The position numbers and the translations under genes are program-made. A DNA stretch of 8,794 nucleotides from Chloroflexota bacterium (lineage in GTDB: Bacteria > Chloroflexota > Anaerolineae > Anaerolineales > UBA4823), in the NCBI GenBank assembly GCA_012798185.1, contig JAAZNS010000126.1, positions 1-8,794 of the forward strand, given 5' to 3'. Within the stretch, counting starts at the first letter, position 1; the number at the start of each line of letters is the position of its first letter. The notes beneath the pieces were generated by a model. That model was not told the origin of the DNA. It did not search any database and saw only the letters and a list, made by a program, of their open reading frames with translations. Of the stretch, positions 1 to 5,909 are shown piece by piece.

Positions 1-224
1 TAAAAGAAAAAATCTTAGCTGCGCATCGTTCAGGTTTGAAAACGGTTATTTTACCGGTTCGCAATAAAGAGGATCTTGAAGAATTACCAGAAGAAGTGCG
101 TCAATCTATGAATTTCGTGTTTGCCAAAAGCGTTGAAGATGTTCTCAATGCAGCTTTAGAACCAGCAAAGAAAACACGATCAACAAGAAAACCATCAAAT
201 AAAAAGAAAGTAAACGAGAAATAA
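1..224 (+). CDS. lon: ATP-dependent protease Lon, C-terminal end (partial)
   Basis: This is the last 73 codons of a reading frame that enters from the left edge (frame begins at base 3) and stops with TAA at 222-224. The opening residues KEKILAAHRSGLKTVILP and the following NKEDLEELPEEVR match the end of the Lon (LonA) proteolytic domain, where this helix and strand follow the catalytic Ser/Lys part, which lies outside the window. Lon is a cytoplasmic AAA+ serine protease that degrades misfolded and regulatory proteins. After the conserved part the protein has a strongly basic tail of about 20 residues (AKKTRSTRKPSNKKKVNEK), which is not part of the core fold and could contact nucleic acid or simply be a loose extension. 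A TTG at 36 is an internal Leu codon, not a start. The next gene begins 1 base after the stop, so the two are probably co-transcribed and translationally coupled. Confidence 0.9.
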   Translation, partial: KEKILAAHRSGLKTVILPVRNKEDLEELPEEVRQSMNFVFAKSVEDVLNAALEPAKKTRSTRKPSNKKKVNEK

Positions 225-225
225 T

Positions 226-591
226 ATGCCCAAAGTTATGATCATAGAAGATGACAATTCAATGCGTTTCCTTTTAGGGACATTGCTTCAAATGGAAGGA
301 TTACAAGTCATTGAAGATGATGGTTGCGGTGAAAATGATGCAATTATTGGAATCATGGAACATGAACTGCCCGATGCGGTCTATATGGATGTGCACATTG
401 GAAATAAAAATGGGGTTGATATACTAAAACTGATCCGAAATACGCCTGCATTAAATTCTATAAAAATTCTCATGTCTTCCGGAATGGATCATTCTAATGA
501 GTGTATGCAGGCAGGCGCCAATAGTTTTATCATGAAACCATTTATGCCAGAAGACTTGATTGCGGAAATTAAAAATCTTACTGCAAGTTAA
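226..591 (+). CDS. single-domain response regulator (CheY-like receiver)
   Basis: This 121-residue protein is one receiver domain with no output domain. The acidic pocket is seen as E8-D9, the phospho-acceptor is D55 (in VYMDVHIG), the Ser/Thr switch position is S84 or S85 (ILMSS), and the conserved Lys is K104 (FIMKPF). The usual M-P-G after the phosphorylated Asp is replaced by HIGNKNG, so the proline is missing, but all catalytic positions are present and phosphorylation should be possible. Without an output domain it must work by binding a partner protein or by passing phosphate on. No histidine kinase gene is in the window. The ATG lies 1 base after the lon stop with no strong Shine-Dalgarno sequence, which points to coupling with lon. 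Family assignment is firm; the partner and signal are unknown. Confidence 0.9.
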   Translation: MPKVMIIEDDNSMRFLLGTLLQMEGLQVIEDDGCGENDAIIGIMEHELPDAVYMDVHIGNKNGVDILKLIRNTPALNSIKILMSSGMDHSNECMQAGANSFIMKPFMPEDLIAEIKNLTAS

Positions 592-595
592 TCCT

Positions 596-613
596 TTAAT
601 ATTAGAATATTAA
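596..613. repeat. perfect 8-bp AT-only inverted repeat between receiver and PHP genes
   Basis: TTAATATT-AG-AATATTAA is a perfect inverted repeat with a 2-base centre. It lies just after the receiver stop and about 37 bases before the GTG of the next gene. The centre contains TAGAAT (603-608), one mismatch from a -10 hexamer, although no good -35 is visible at the expected distance. It could be an operator overlapping a promoter. As an RNA hairpin it would be weak, because it is all A/T and the loop is too tight. In AT-rich intergenic DNA such a repeat may arise by chance. Confidence 0.4.
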
Positions 614-649
614 TTTAACCAAAAATTATTCAAGAAAAGTGAGTTTGTT

Positions 650-2398
650 GTGGGAAAAAAGAAGAGCAGAGGCTCGATGCAGTGGTATATAGTGGATTTA
701 CATACCCATACCCCTGCATCGGCAGATTATCAGCAGCCGGAAATTCAATTCATCGATTTGCTATTACGCGCAGAAGCGAGAAACATCGCCATCATCGCGT
801 TAACTGATCATAATACCGTTGCCGGGTATAAGCGGATGCAGGAAGAAATTCAACAGCTAGAGCTGCTTGAAAAATTGAAACGATTGCTGCCGGAAGAAGA
901 AATTCAATTGCGGGAATACCGGCGTCTTTTGCAAAAAATCCTGGTTTTACCGGGTTTTGAATTTACCGCAACGTTTGGTTTCCATATTTTATCAATATTT
1001 TCTCCTGATAAACCAGTTCGTGAAATTGAGCATTTATTAATCGACTTGCGGATTCCGACTGATCAATTGGATTCCGGCTCCGCGACAATCGGCGCGTCCA
1101 GCGATGTCCTTACAGCATATCGGCTCATTGCAGAAGCTGGAGGATTAGTAATTGCGGCACACGCTAATTCAAATAACGGGATTGCCATGCGGGGTTTTCC
1201 TATTGGCGGGCAGACAAAAATTGCCTATACTCAGGATAAAAATCTGCATGCTTTAGAAGTGACCGACCTTGATCAAAAAGGAAGCCGCTCAACCGCAGCT
1301 TTTTTCAACGGAACAAAACCTGAGTATCCGCGGCGGATGCATTGCATTCAAGGCTCGGATTCTCACCGTTTAACGATTGATCCCCTGCACAAAAAAAATT
1401 TAGGGGTGGGAGACCGGGCAACCGATGTCCTTTTACCTGAGGTAAGTTTCGAAGCCCTATACGAGCTTTTTACCAGCCACGATTTTGCCCGCACCCGGCC
1501 TCATCGTCATAAAGAGGAGCCGGTTTATGATTTCATCAGAGCAGCCCGGGAAGAAGGTGCTAATATTGTGCAGGCTTTCCATGAAAGCATGGCTGTACGC
1601 GGCGGTAAAAGGTACGCTGTTTTAGCGGATATTTGTGCTTTTGCTAATACTAATGGCGGCACTTTGTACATTGGCATTAGCGATAATCCTCAAAAACCAG
1701 TAGTTGGCATTTTAGATGCAGAACAGTCTATGGCATCACTGGAGAAGGAAATTAGTGACCGAATAAGTCCATTGCTACAATGCACCTTAGACCTTCATGA
1801 TGTTGCCGGAAAGAAAATCTTGCGTGTATTGGTGCCCCGCGGAGAAGATCCTCCCTATGCTGTTGATCAAAACAAAATCTATGTCAGGGCTGAAGCTGAA
1901 ACGGGAATGGCAGTGCGAGATGAAATCGTGGAGCTGGTAAAAAGAGGTTTGTCATACATCATTCCAATTCAAGAACCAATGCATCCAGCTGTTGGGGAAA
2001 ATCTCTCTATGATCTCTCAAACTGTAGATGAGGATGAGCAAGAAACGCCTCCACGTACAGGTGTCGAAGTGGTTGCTGTGCATTATTTAACCGATCTGCC
2101 TACATATACTATGCGGGATCTACGTAATGGGAATGTGGTAAAAAATGTGACTTTAAAATCCGCCCGGCGTTTATGGCATTATGCCATAACCTCGCATGCC
2201 AACCTGCCGGAGGATATTTCGAAAGCAAATATTGTCTGGCAGGGTGACTTTGGCTTGATTCGCCGGTATAAACAGGATAAAAAAGAAAGATATGACCTGA
2301 TACAGCGCACTGGTTCATCTTACCGCTATTATTTTGGTGTTACCGAAGATGGAATTCATGGAGCATGGAAACAATTGGTGGGACAAGAGGAAGATTGA
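650..2398 (+). CDS. PHP-domain phosphoesterase fused to Schlafen AlbA_2 domain and an unassigned C-terminal module
   Basis: The protein has 582 residues and three parts. Residues 12-280 are a PHP (polymerase and histidinol phosphatase) domain with a complete metal site: D16-L-H18-T-H20, T52-D53-H54, E104 in PGFEF, H112, H171 in AAHAN, and D237-S-H239. This family hydrolyses phosphoesters, including nucleotides and RNA or DNA ends; the substrate here is unknown. Residues about 290-432 match the Schlafen AlbA_2 domain (DICAFANTNGGTLYIGISDN, then VVGI and KIYVRAEAETGMAVRDEI). The usual N-terminal EFK element reads AFH here. A polar linker (about 440-470) leads to an unrecognised module of about 110 residues (GVEVVAVHYL to the end) rich in R, K and aromatic residues. 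The start used is GTG at 650; an in-frame ATG at 677 preceded by AGAGG is an alternative that keeps the PHP motif. The next gene starts 2 bases after the stop, so co-expression with the acetyltransferase is likely. No signal peptide is seen, so a cytoplasmic location is expected. Confidence 0.85.
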   Translation: MGKKKSRGSMQWYIVDLHTHTPASADYQQPEIQFIDLLLRAEARNIAIIALTDHNTVAGYKRMQEEIQQLELLEKLKRLLPEEEIQLREYRRLLQKILVLPGFEFTATFGFHILSIFSPDKPVREIEHLLIDLRIPTDQLDSGSATIGASSDVLTAYRLIAEAGGLVIAAHANSNNGIAMRGFPIGGQTKIAYTQDKNLHALEVTDLDQKGSRSTAAFFNGTKPEYPRRMHCIQGSDSHRLTIDPLHKKNLGVGDRATDVLLPEVSFEALYELFTSHDFARTRPHRHKEEPVYDFIRAAREEGANIVQAFHESMAVRGGKRYAVLADICAFANTNGGTLYIGISDNPQKPVVGILDAEQSMASLEKEISDRISPLLQCTLDLHDVAGKKILRVLVPRGEDPPYAVDQNKIYVRAEAETGMAVRDEIVELVKRGLSYIIPIQEPMHPAVGENLSMISQTVDEDEQETPPRTGVEVVAVHYLTDLPTYTMRDLRNGNVVKNVTLKSARRLWHYAITSHANLPEDISKANIVWQGDFGLIRRYKQDKKERYDLIQRTGSSYRYYFGVTEDGIHGAWKQLVGQEED

Positions 2399-2400
2399 TC

Positions 2401-2823
2401 ATGACTTTACGCATCCGGAAATTTCAATTTCCTGAGGATTACGAACCAGTTTTTCGGTTATGGCAGCAGGCAGGGGAAGGGATTCATTTACGAAAATCGG
2501 ATGAACCGAAAGAAATCCAAAAAAAGCTTACCCGGGATGCCGATCTTTTTTTGGTTGCCGAGAATGATGGTGAGATCATCGGTGCTGTGCTAGGGGGATT
2601 CGACGGGCGCCGCGGGTTAATGTATCATCTGGCGGTGAGCAAAGCCCATCGAAAAAAAGGCATTGGCAGTAAGTTGGTAGAGGAATTGGAAAAGAGGCTG
2701 CGTGACAAGGGTTGTCTCAGGTATTATTTATTAGTCACTCGTAATAATCTTGAAGCTATCCATTTTTATGAGCAACGAGGCTGGAAAAAAATGGATGAAT
2801 ACATTTTAGGGAAAGATTTGTGA
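2401..2823 (+). CDS. GNAT-family N-acetyltransferase, YpeA-like
   Basis: This 140-residue protein has the GNAT fold. The acetyl-CoA pyrophosphate-binding loop (motif A) is LAVSKAHRKKGIG at 77-89, with R84-K-K-G87-I-G89. The C-terminal part NNLEAIHFYEQRGWKK (115-130) carries the usual Tyr (Y123) that may act as general acid. The central AENDGEIIGAVLGGFDGRRG stretch resembles E. coli YpeA, a small GNAT enzyme whose substrate is, as far as I recall, unsettled. It transfers acetyl from acetyl-CoA to an amine; the acceptor cannot be read from the sequence. The ATG at 2401 was chosen over an upstream in-frame ATG at 2365 because GAGGAAG lies just before it and the longer form would overlap the preceding gene. 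It sits 2 bases after the PHP/AlbA_2 gene and 4 bases before the mogA-like gene, inside a tight gene group. Confidence 0.9.
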   Translation: MTLRIRKFQFPEDYEPVFRLWQQAGEGIHLRKSDEPKEIQKKLTRDADLFLVAENDGEIIGAVLGGFDGRRGLMYHLAVSKAHRKKGIGSKLVEELEKRLRDKGCLRYYLLVTRNNLEAIHFYEQRGWKKMDEYILGKDL

Positions 2824-2827
2824 AGCC

Positions 2828-3322
2828 ATGAGCATTCGTTTTGCGATATTGACCGTTTCAGATCGTTCCTGGCGGGGGGAAAGACTTGACCTTTCTGGAC
2901 CTGCGTTGGAAAAAGTTATCCTTGATAAGGGATGGGAGATCAAAGAAAAGGCAATTCTTCCTGACCAAAAGGATCAAATTCAAGAAAAACTGCTCGAGTG
3001 GAGTGATTTAAGCGGCGTGGACATAATCATCACCACCGGGGGAACCGGTTTCAGCCCGCGGGATGTAACTCCTGAAGCTACATTAGCCGTAATCGACCGC
3101 CATGCGGTGGGCTTAGCGGAGGCAATGCGGTTTCAAAGCATGAAGATCACTCCCCATGCCATGCTTTCCAGGGCAGTTTGCGGTATCCGCGGTAGCACAT
3201 TGATCATTAATCTGCCTGGGAGCCCTAAAGCAGCAGTCGAAAACCTGCAAATTGTTATGCCGGTTTTACCCCATGCCGTACAGCTATTACAAAACGATCC
3301 TTCAGCAGAAGCGTCCCATTAA
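2828..3322 (+). CDS. mogA: molybdopterin adenylyltransferase (MogA/MoaB family)
   Basis: This 164-residue single-domain protein of the MoCF-biosynthesis fold activates molybdopterin by adenylation before molybdate insertion. Visible family motifs are TVSDRS (9-14), DLSGPAL (21-27), D46 in ILPDQ, TTGGTG (69-74), RDVTPEA (78-84, with the conserved Asp and Glu) and the stretch from S114 to A135 containing RGSTLIINLPGSPKA. Length is normal for MogA/MoaB. MogA and the related MoaB/CinA-type proteins are hard to separate by eye, so the symbol is the likeliest choice. No other molybdenum cofactor gene and no molybdoenzyme is in the window. It starts 4 bases after the acetyltransferase stop with only a weak ribosome binding site, which suggests coupling. 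Confidence 0.88.
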   Translation: MSIRFAILTVSDRSWRGERLDLSGPALEKVILDKGWEIKEKAILPDQKDQIQEKLLEWSDLSGVDIIITTGGTGFSPRDVTPEATLAVIDRHAVGLAEAMRFQSMKITPHAMLSRAVCGIRGSTLIINLPGSPKAAVENLQIVMPVLPHAVQLLQNDPSAEASH

Positions 3323-3355
3323 TAAAAAAAAATTACATGTGATCTTAATCATTTA

Positions 3356-3385
3356 TTTACAAATGAGATATTCGATTTATGTTAT
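3356..3385 (+). promoter_or_regulatory. weak candidate promoter for the signal peptidase gene
   Basis: In the 75-base AT-rich gap after mogA, TTTACA (3356-3361) and TGTTAT (3380-3385) stand 18 bases apart, with 4 matches each or better to the sigma-70 consensus. The gap is longer than the others in this gene row, so a separate transcription start is plausible. In AT-rich DNA this match is not strong evidence. No clear Shine-Dalgarno sequence precedes the ATG at 3398. Confidence 0.25.
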
Positions 3386-3397
3386 TAATAAGTTCCT

Positions 3398-3982
3398 ATG
3401 GAATATTTTAGAAGTGAAATCTATCCAGATACCGAGACTCAAGAAGAGAAAAAAAACGGTCGAATTATCCGAGAGTTTTTAGAGACAATTATCCTTTCTT
3501 TACTCCTATTTTTCGGCATTGATTCGATTTCCGCACGTATTCGGGTGGAATCGATCAGCATGCAGCGGACGCTTTATGACGGAAATCTTGTTGTCGTCAA
3601 TAAGCTGGCATATATCTTTGGAGAACCTTCAAGGGGCGATATTATTATATTTTATCCGCCAAATCCCGAGGAAGACCCCTATATTAAACGTGTAATCGGT
3701 TTACCTGGCGAAGAAGTGCATATCGAAAACGGAGTTGTTTATATAAACAACATTGCCTTGGAAGAACCTTATATTAAAGCAGCACCTAATTACACAGGGA
3801 AATGGAATGTTCCTGAGGGTTCACTATTTGTATTAGGAGATAATCGCAACAATTCGTTTGATTCCCATAGCTGGGGGATGGTGCCGATTTCGAATGTAAT
3901 TGGGAAAGCCGAGTTTGTCTATTGGCCTCCTACTGCCTGGAAGTTATTAACGCCTAAGGTGGTTTCTGCAGCCAGCCCGTGA
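3398..3982 (+). CDS. lepB: type I signal peptidase
   Basis: This 194-residue membrane enzyme removes signal peptides from exported proteins. A short charged N-terminus (1-24) is followed by one transmembrane segment (about 28-45, FLETIILSLLLFFGIDSI), then the periplasmic or extracytoplasmic catalytic domain. The nucleophile is S54 in SISMQRTL and the general base is K97 in DPYIKRVIGLPGE. The third signature is GDNRNNSFDSHSWG (147-160), with Asn and His where many bacteria have Asp and Arg; as far as I recall the same form occurs in cyanobacterial and Chloroflexota enzymes. The box around the nucleophile is less usual, because the common G-x-SM-x-P-T-L reads S-I-SM-Q-R-T-L. Length is typical of the short Gram-positive-like type with one membrane anchor. 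The start at 3398 is the first possible one after an in-frame stop (TAA, 3389-3391). It is convergent with the acyl-CoA dehydrogenase gene, with 6 bases between stops. Confidence 0.92.
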   Translation: MEYFRSEIYPDTETQEEKKNGRIIREFLETIILSLLLFFGIDSISARIRVESISMQRTLYDGNLVVVNKLAYIFGEPSRGDIIIFYPPNPEEDPYIKRVIGLPGEEVHIENGVVYINNIALEEPYIKAAPNYTGKWNVPEGSLFVLGDNRNNSFDSHSWGMVPISNVIGKAEFVYWPPTAWKLLTPKVVSAASP

Positions 3983-3988
3983 ATTAAC

Positions 3989-5161
3989 CTATTGAAATTC
4001 GGATATTAGTTTTCTGGCGATCACCAGACGTTGAATTTCGCTGGTGCCTTCTCCAATAGTCATTAAGCGTGCATCTCGATACAGCCGTTCTACTGGATAT
4101 TCTTGGCTATACCCATACGAACCGAGAATTTGAATAGCATTTCTGCAAACGCGCTCTGCTATCTCGGTGGCAAATAGTTTTGCCATGGAAGCTTCTTTTG
4201 TAAAGGATTTTCCCTGGCTTTTAAGCCAGGCAGCGTAATAGACCATCAACCGGGCTGCCTGAATTTCAGTTGCGGCATCTGCCAACATCCATTGGATAGC
4301 CTGGAAAGATGCGATCGGCTGTTCGAACGCATTTCTTTGCATGGCATATTGCACTGCTTCTTCCAGAGCTGACTGGGCTAACCCCACTGAGATAGCTCCA
4401 ATGCTAATGCGCCCTCCATCCAGTACAGTCAGCGTTTGGGTTAATCCCTCACCCAATTTACCCACTAAATGATCGGCAGGCACACAGACATCCTGATAGG
4501 TTACTTCATTGGTTGGTGATCCCCTAACACCCAGTTTTTTTTCAATAGCGCCAATGTGCAGCCCTTCACACTCTGTGGGAACAAGGATCATACTCAATGA
4601 ATGCGATCCTTTTCCGGGTTCGGTGCGAACCAGTGTGACGATAAAATCGGCGATACTGGCATTGGTGCACCACATTTTCGTGCCGTTAATCGTCCAATAA
4701 CCGTTATGGTACTCAGCCCGGGTAATTACACCGCCTTTTAAATCTGAACCGGCGCCTGGTTCAGTGAGAGCTAAGGCAGCCAGTTGACTATAGGAGCCAT
4801 CTGCATGATTACCTTTCGCTGCAGGGGTGAGATAACGTACTTTTAATTCATGCGAACCAAATAATGCAAGCGCAGCGCAGCCTAATCCATTATGTGCAGC
4901 GATGGATAATGCGGTGCTACCGCACGCCCATCCTAGTTCTTCCATGGCAATGGCGCTGCTGATTGCATCCATTTCTGAACCCCCATATGCCTCTGGAACA
5001 AACAGACCCAATAACCCTAGAGGTCCCATTTTGTGAACGGCATCCCAATTAAATAAAGCTGTTTCATCAACAAAACGAGCTTTTGGCTTTACCTCTTTTG
5101 CCACAAATGCATGAATACTTTCCTGCCACATGCGCTGTTCTTCGGATAGCTTAAAATCCAT
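3989..5161 (-). CDS. acyl-CoA dehydrogenase
   Basis: This 390-residue FAD enzyme introduces the alpha-beta double bond in an acyl-CoA and passes electrons to ETF. It shows the full family order: an N-terminal helical domain (FKLSEEQRMWQES), the FAD/substrate motif ALTEPGAGSD (131-140), W164 in TKMWCTNA, R251 in GGRISIGA, the GSYGY turn (347-351) and the C-terminal IGEGTSEIQRLVIARK with E371 as catalytic base, the position used by short- and medium-chain enzymes. Chain-length preference cannot be read reliably. Residues 116-130 (KGNHADGSYSQLAAL) look slightly longer than the usual loop before the FAD motif. The start chosen is the second of two adjacent ATGs (5161), because AAGGAGG (5173-5167) is 5 bases from it and only 2 from the first (5164). 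No ETF, thiolase or enoyl-CoA hydratase gene is nearby, so its pathway is open. Confidence 0.93.
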   Translation of the reverse strand: MDFKLSEEQRMWQESIHAFVAKEVKPKARFVDETALFNWDAVHKMGPLGLLGLFVPEAYGGSEMDAISSAIAMEELGWACGSTALSIAAHNGLGCAALALFGSHELKVRYLTPAAKGNHADGSYSQLAALALTEPGAGSDLKGGVITRAEYHNGYWTINGTKMWCTNASIADFIVTLVRTEPGKGSHSLSMILVPTECEGLHIGAIEKKLGVRGSPTNEVTYQDVCVPADHLVGKLGEGLTQTLTVLDGGRISIGAISVGLAQSALEEAVQYAMQRNAFEQPIASFQAIQWMLADAATEIQAARLMVYYAAWLKSQGKSFTKEASMAKLFATEIAERVCRNAIQILGSYGYSQEYPVERLYRDARLMTIGEGTSEIQRLVIARKLISEFQ

Positions 5162-5166
5162 CATAT

Positions 5167-5173
5167 CCTCCTT
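5167..5173 (-). promoter_or_regulatory. strong ribosome binding site deciding the acyl-CoA dehydrogenase start
   Basis: On the minus strand AAGGAGG lies 5 bases before the ATG at 5161 and 2 bases before the ATG at 5164. This favours the downstream ATG and rules out the longer reading frame that could start at 5191. Confidence 0.8.
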
Positions 5174-5202
5174 AATAATATAATTTGGCAAATGAGCGTA
5201 GG

Positions 5203-5237
5203 TTTATGAAAGTTCTCCCAATCTCGCCTTTCATAAA
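5203..5237. repeat. perfect 10-bp inverted repeat in the acyl-CoA dehydrogenase leader
   Basis: TTTATGAAAG (5203-5212) and CTTTCATAAA (5228-5237) are exact reverse complements with a 15-base spacer, so the half-site centres are 25 bases apart. The repeat is 42-76 bases upstream of the dehydrogenase ATG and begins just downstream of a TATAAT box on the same strand, so it would overlap the transcription start and early leader. It could be an operator for a repressor of fatty-acid or acyl-CoA genes, or a leader hairpin. No T-tract follows on either strand, so it is not a standard terminator. Confidence 0.6.
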
Positions 5238-5240
5238 ACG

Positions 5241-5246
5241 ATTATA
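5241..5246 (-). promoter_or_regulatory. candidate -10 box for the acyl-CoA dehydrogenase gene
   Basis: The minus strand reads TATAAT exactly at 5246-5241, which would place the transcription start near 5234, inside the inverted repeat. No convincing -35 hexamer is found 15-18 bases upstream, so the promoter may depend on an activator, or the match may be chance. Confidence 0.4.
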
Positions 5247-5273
5247 TTAAGCGACAGCTCCAATATTTTTATA

Positions 5274-5792
5274 TTATTGTATATGCACCTCGATTAATAA
5301 TCTAGCAGTAAAATTCCATTGTTTGATAAATTGCTTGTTTGATATCCAATCCAATCGATGAGTATTATGTTGGGTGTTGGCAAATCCCCAGCCTTTTAAA
5401 GGATGCCAGGCAAGCAGAGTTAATACATGAGCCGATAAGGGATGAAAAGAGCAAATAATCGGTAAGGAAAGATTCCCGTTTTCAAGGTTGTGCTTTAAAT
5501 CATCGGTCGAAAAAAATAACCCCCAATTAGCATTAATACCATGTTCACGGAAGACATCCACAATTCCCCAAGGGAAAGTTGCCCATCTGGGAATACGGCG
5601 GATGGTATAAAAAACGCCTCTCCAAACTGGTTTATCCATGTTTCTCGCTAATGCTGAAGCATCGATTTTTGTGCCTGTTAGCGCATTTAAAATCGTGGCA
5701 ATTGTGTAAGGTGCACAATCATTGGTAGTTCCTTGATATTGGAGAGAATCGATTATTGCCGCTTCATGAGGGGAATGAATGGAATGTTTCAT
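5274..5792 (-). CDS. C39/papain-like cysteine peptidase-like protein, no signal peptide
   Basis: This 172-residue protein has the start of a C39-type papain fold: QYQGTTNDCAPYTIATILNAL, with Q20 as oxyanion Gln and C26 as likely nucleophile at the head of a helix. The likely catalytic His is H122 in SAHVLTLLAWH. The third residue could be N139 in GWGFANTQ, an Asn as in papain rather than the Asp common in C39 enzymes. Nothing resembling a transporter or secretion partner is fused or adjacent, and the N-terminus (MKHSIHSPHEAAII) lacks a signal peptide, so a cytoplasmic location is expected unless export is unconventional. It could be an active peptidase, a deamidase or transglutaminase-like enzyme, or a catalytically idle relative. 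The ATG at 5792 has a weak GGAAA site upstream. The gene ends 112 bases before the dehydrogenase start on the same strand, so read-through is possible. It is divergent from the SDR gene. Confidence 0.7.
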   Translation of the reverse strand: MKHSIHSPHEAAIIDSLQYQGTTNDCAPYTIATILNALTGTKIDASALARNMDKPVWRGVFYTIRRIPRWATFPWGIVDVFREHGINANWGLFFSTDDLKHNLENGNLSLPIICSFHPLSAHVLTLLAWHPLKGWGFANTQHNTHRLDWISNKQFIKQWNFTARLLIEVHIQ

Positions 5793-5810
5793 TCAATTTC
5801 CGGGTAAAAT

Positions 5811-5825
5811 CTGACTATTAATCAG
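5811..5825. repeat. 15-bp near-palindrome between divergent genes
   Basis: CTGACTATTAATCAG has 7-base arms with one mismatched pair around a single central T. It lies in the 117-base gap between the C39-like gene (minus) and the SDR gene (plus), 19 bases from the former start. Size, shape and place suit a dimeric regulator binding site controlling one or both genes, but no regulator gene is in the window. Confidence 0.4.
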
Positions 5826-5861
5826 TTGGATTTTTGTATACCTGTAATTTATTTTCTACCA

Positions 5862-5867
5862 TATACT
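5862..5867 (+). promoter_or_regulatory. candidate -10 box for the SDR gene
   Basis: TATACT differs from the -10 consensus at one base and lies 42 bases before the SDR ATG. No good -35 is found at 16-18 bases; the nearest, TTGTAT (5834-5839), is 22 bases away. The call is weak. Confidence 0.3.
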
Positions 5868-5909
5868 GGGTTAAGATACAAGAGAAATTCAGTAATATCA
5901 GGAGGAATC

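Noticed and set aside
2109..2318. Minus-strand open frame inside the PHP/AlbA_2 gene
   Set aside because: It is a shadow of the real gene, with no ribosome binding site and no recognisable protein features.
3335..3357. Possible terminator after mogA (TGAT-CTTA-ATCA followed by TTTATTT)
   Set aside because: The stem has only 4 A/T-rich pairs and the T-run is interrupted; too weak to call.
3252..3482. Open reading frame of 76 codons across the mogA end and the signal peptidase start
   Set aside because: It overlaps two well-supported genes in another frame and encodes a low-complexity, Lys/Ile/Tyr-rich sequence with no family features.
3983..3988. Terminator between the convergent signal peptidase and acyl-CoA dehydrogenase genes
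   Set aside because: The gap is 6 bases and no hairpin with a T-tract was found in it or its immediate flanks.
5826..5909. N-terminal extension of the SDR protein from an upstream ATG
   Set aside because: AGGAGG just before 5910 and the normal SDR N-terminus favour the shorter form; the extension covers the likely promoter.
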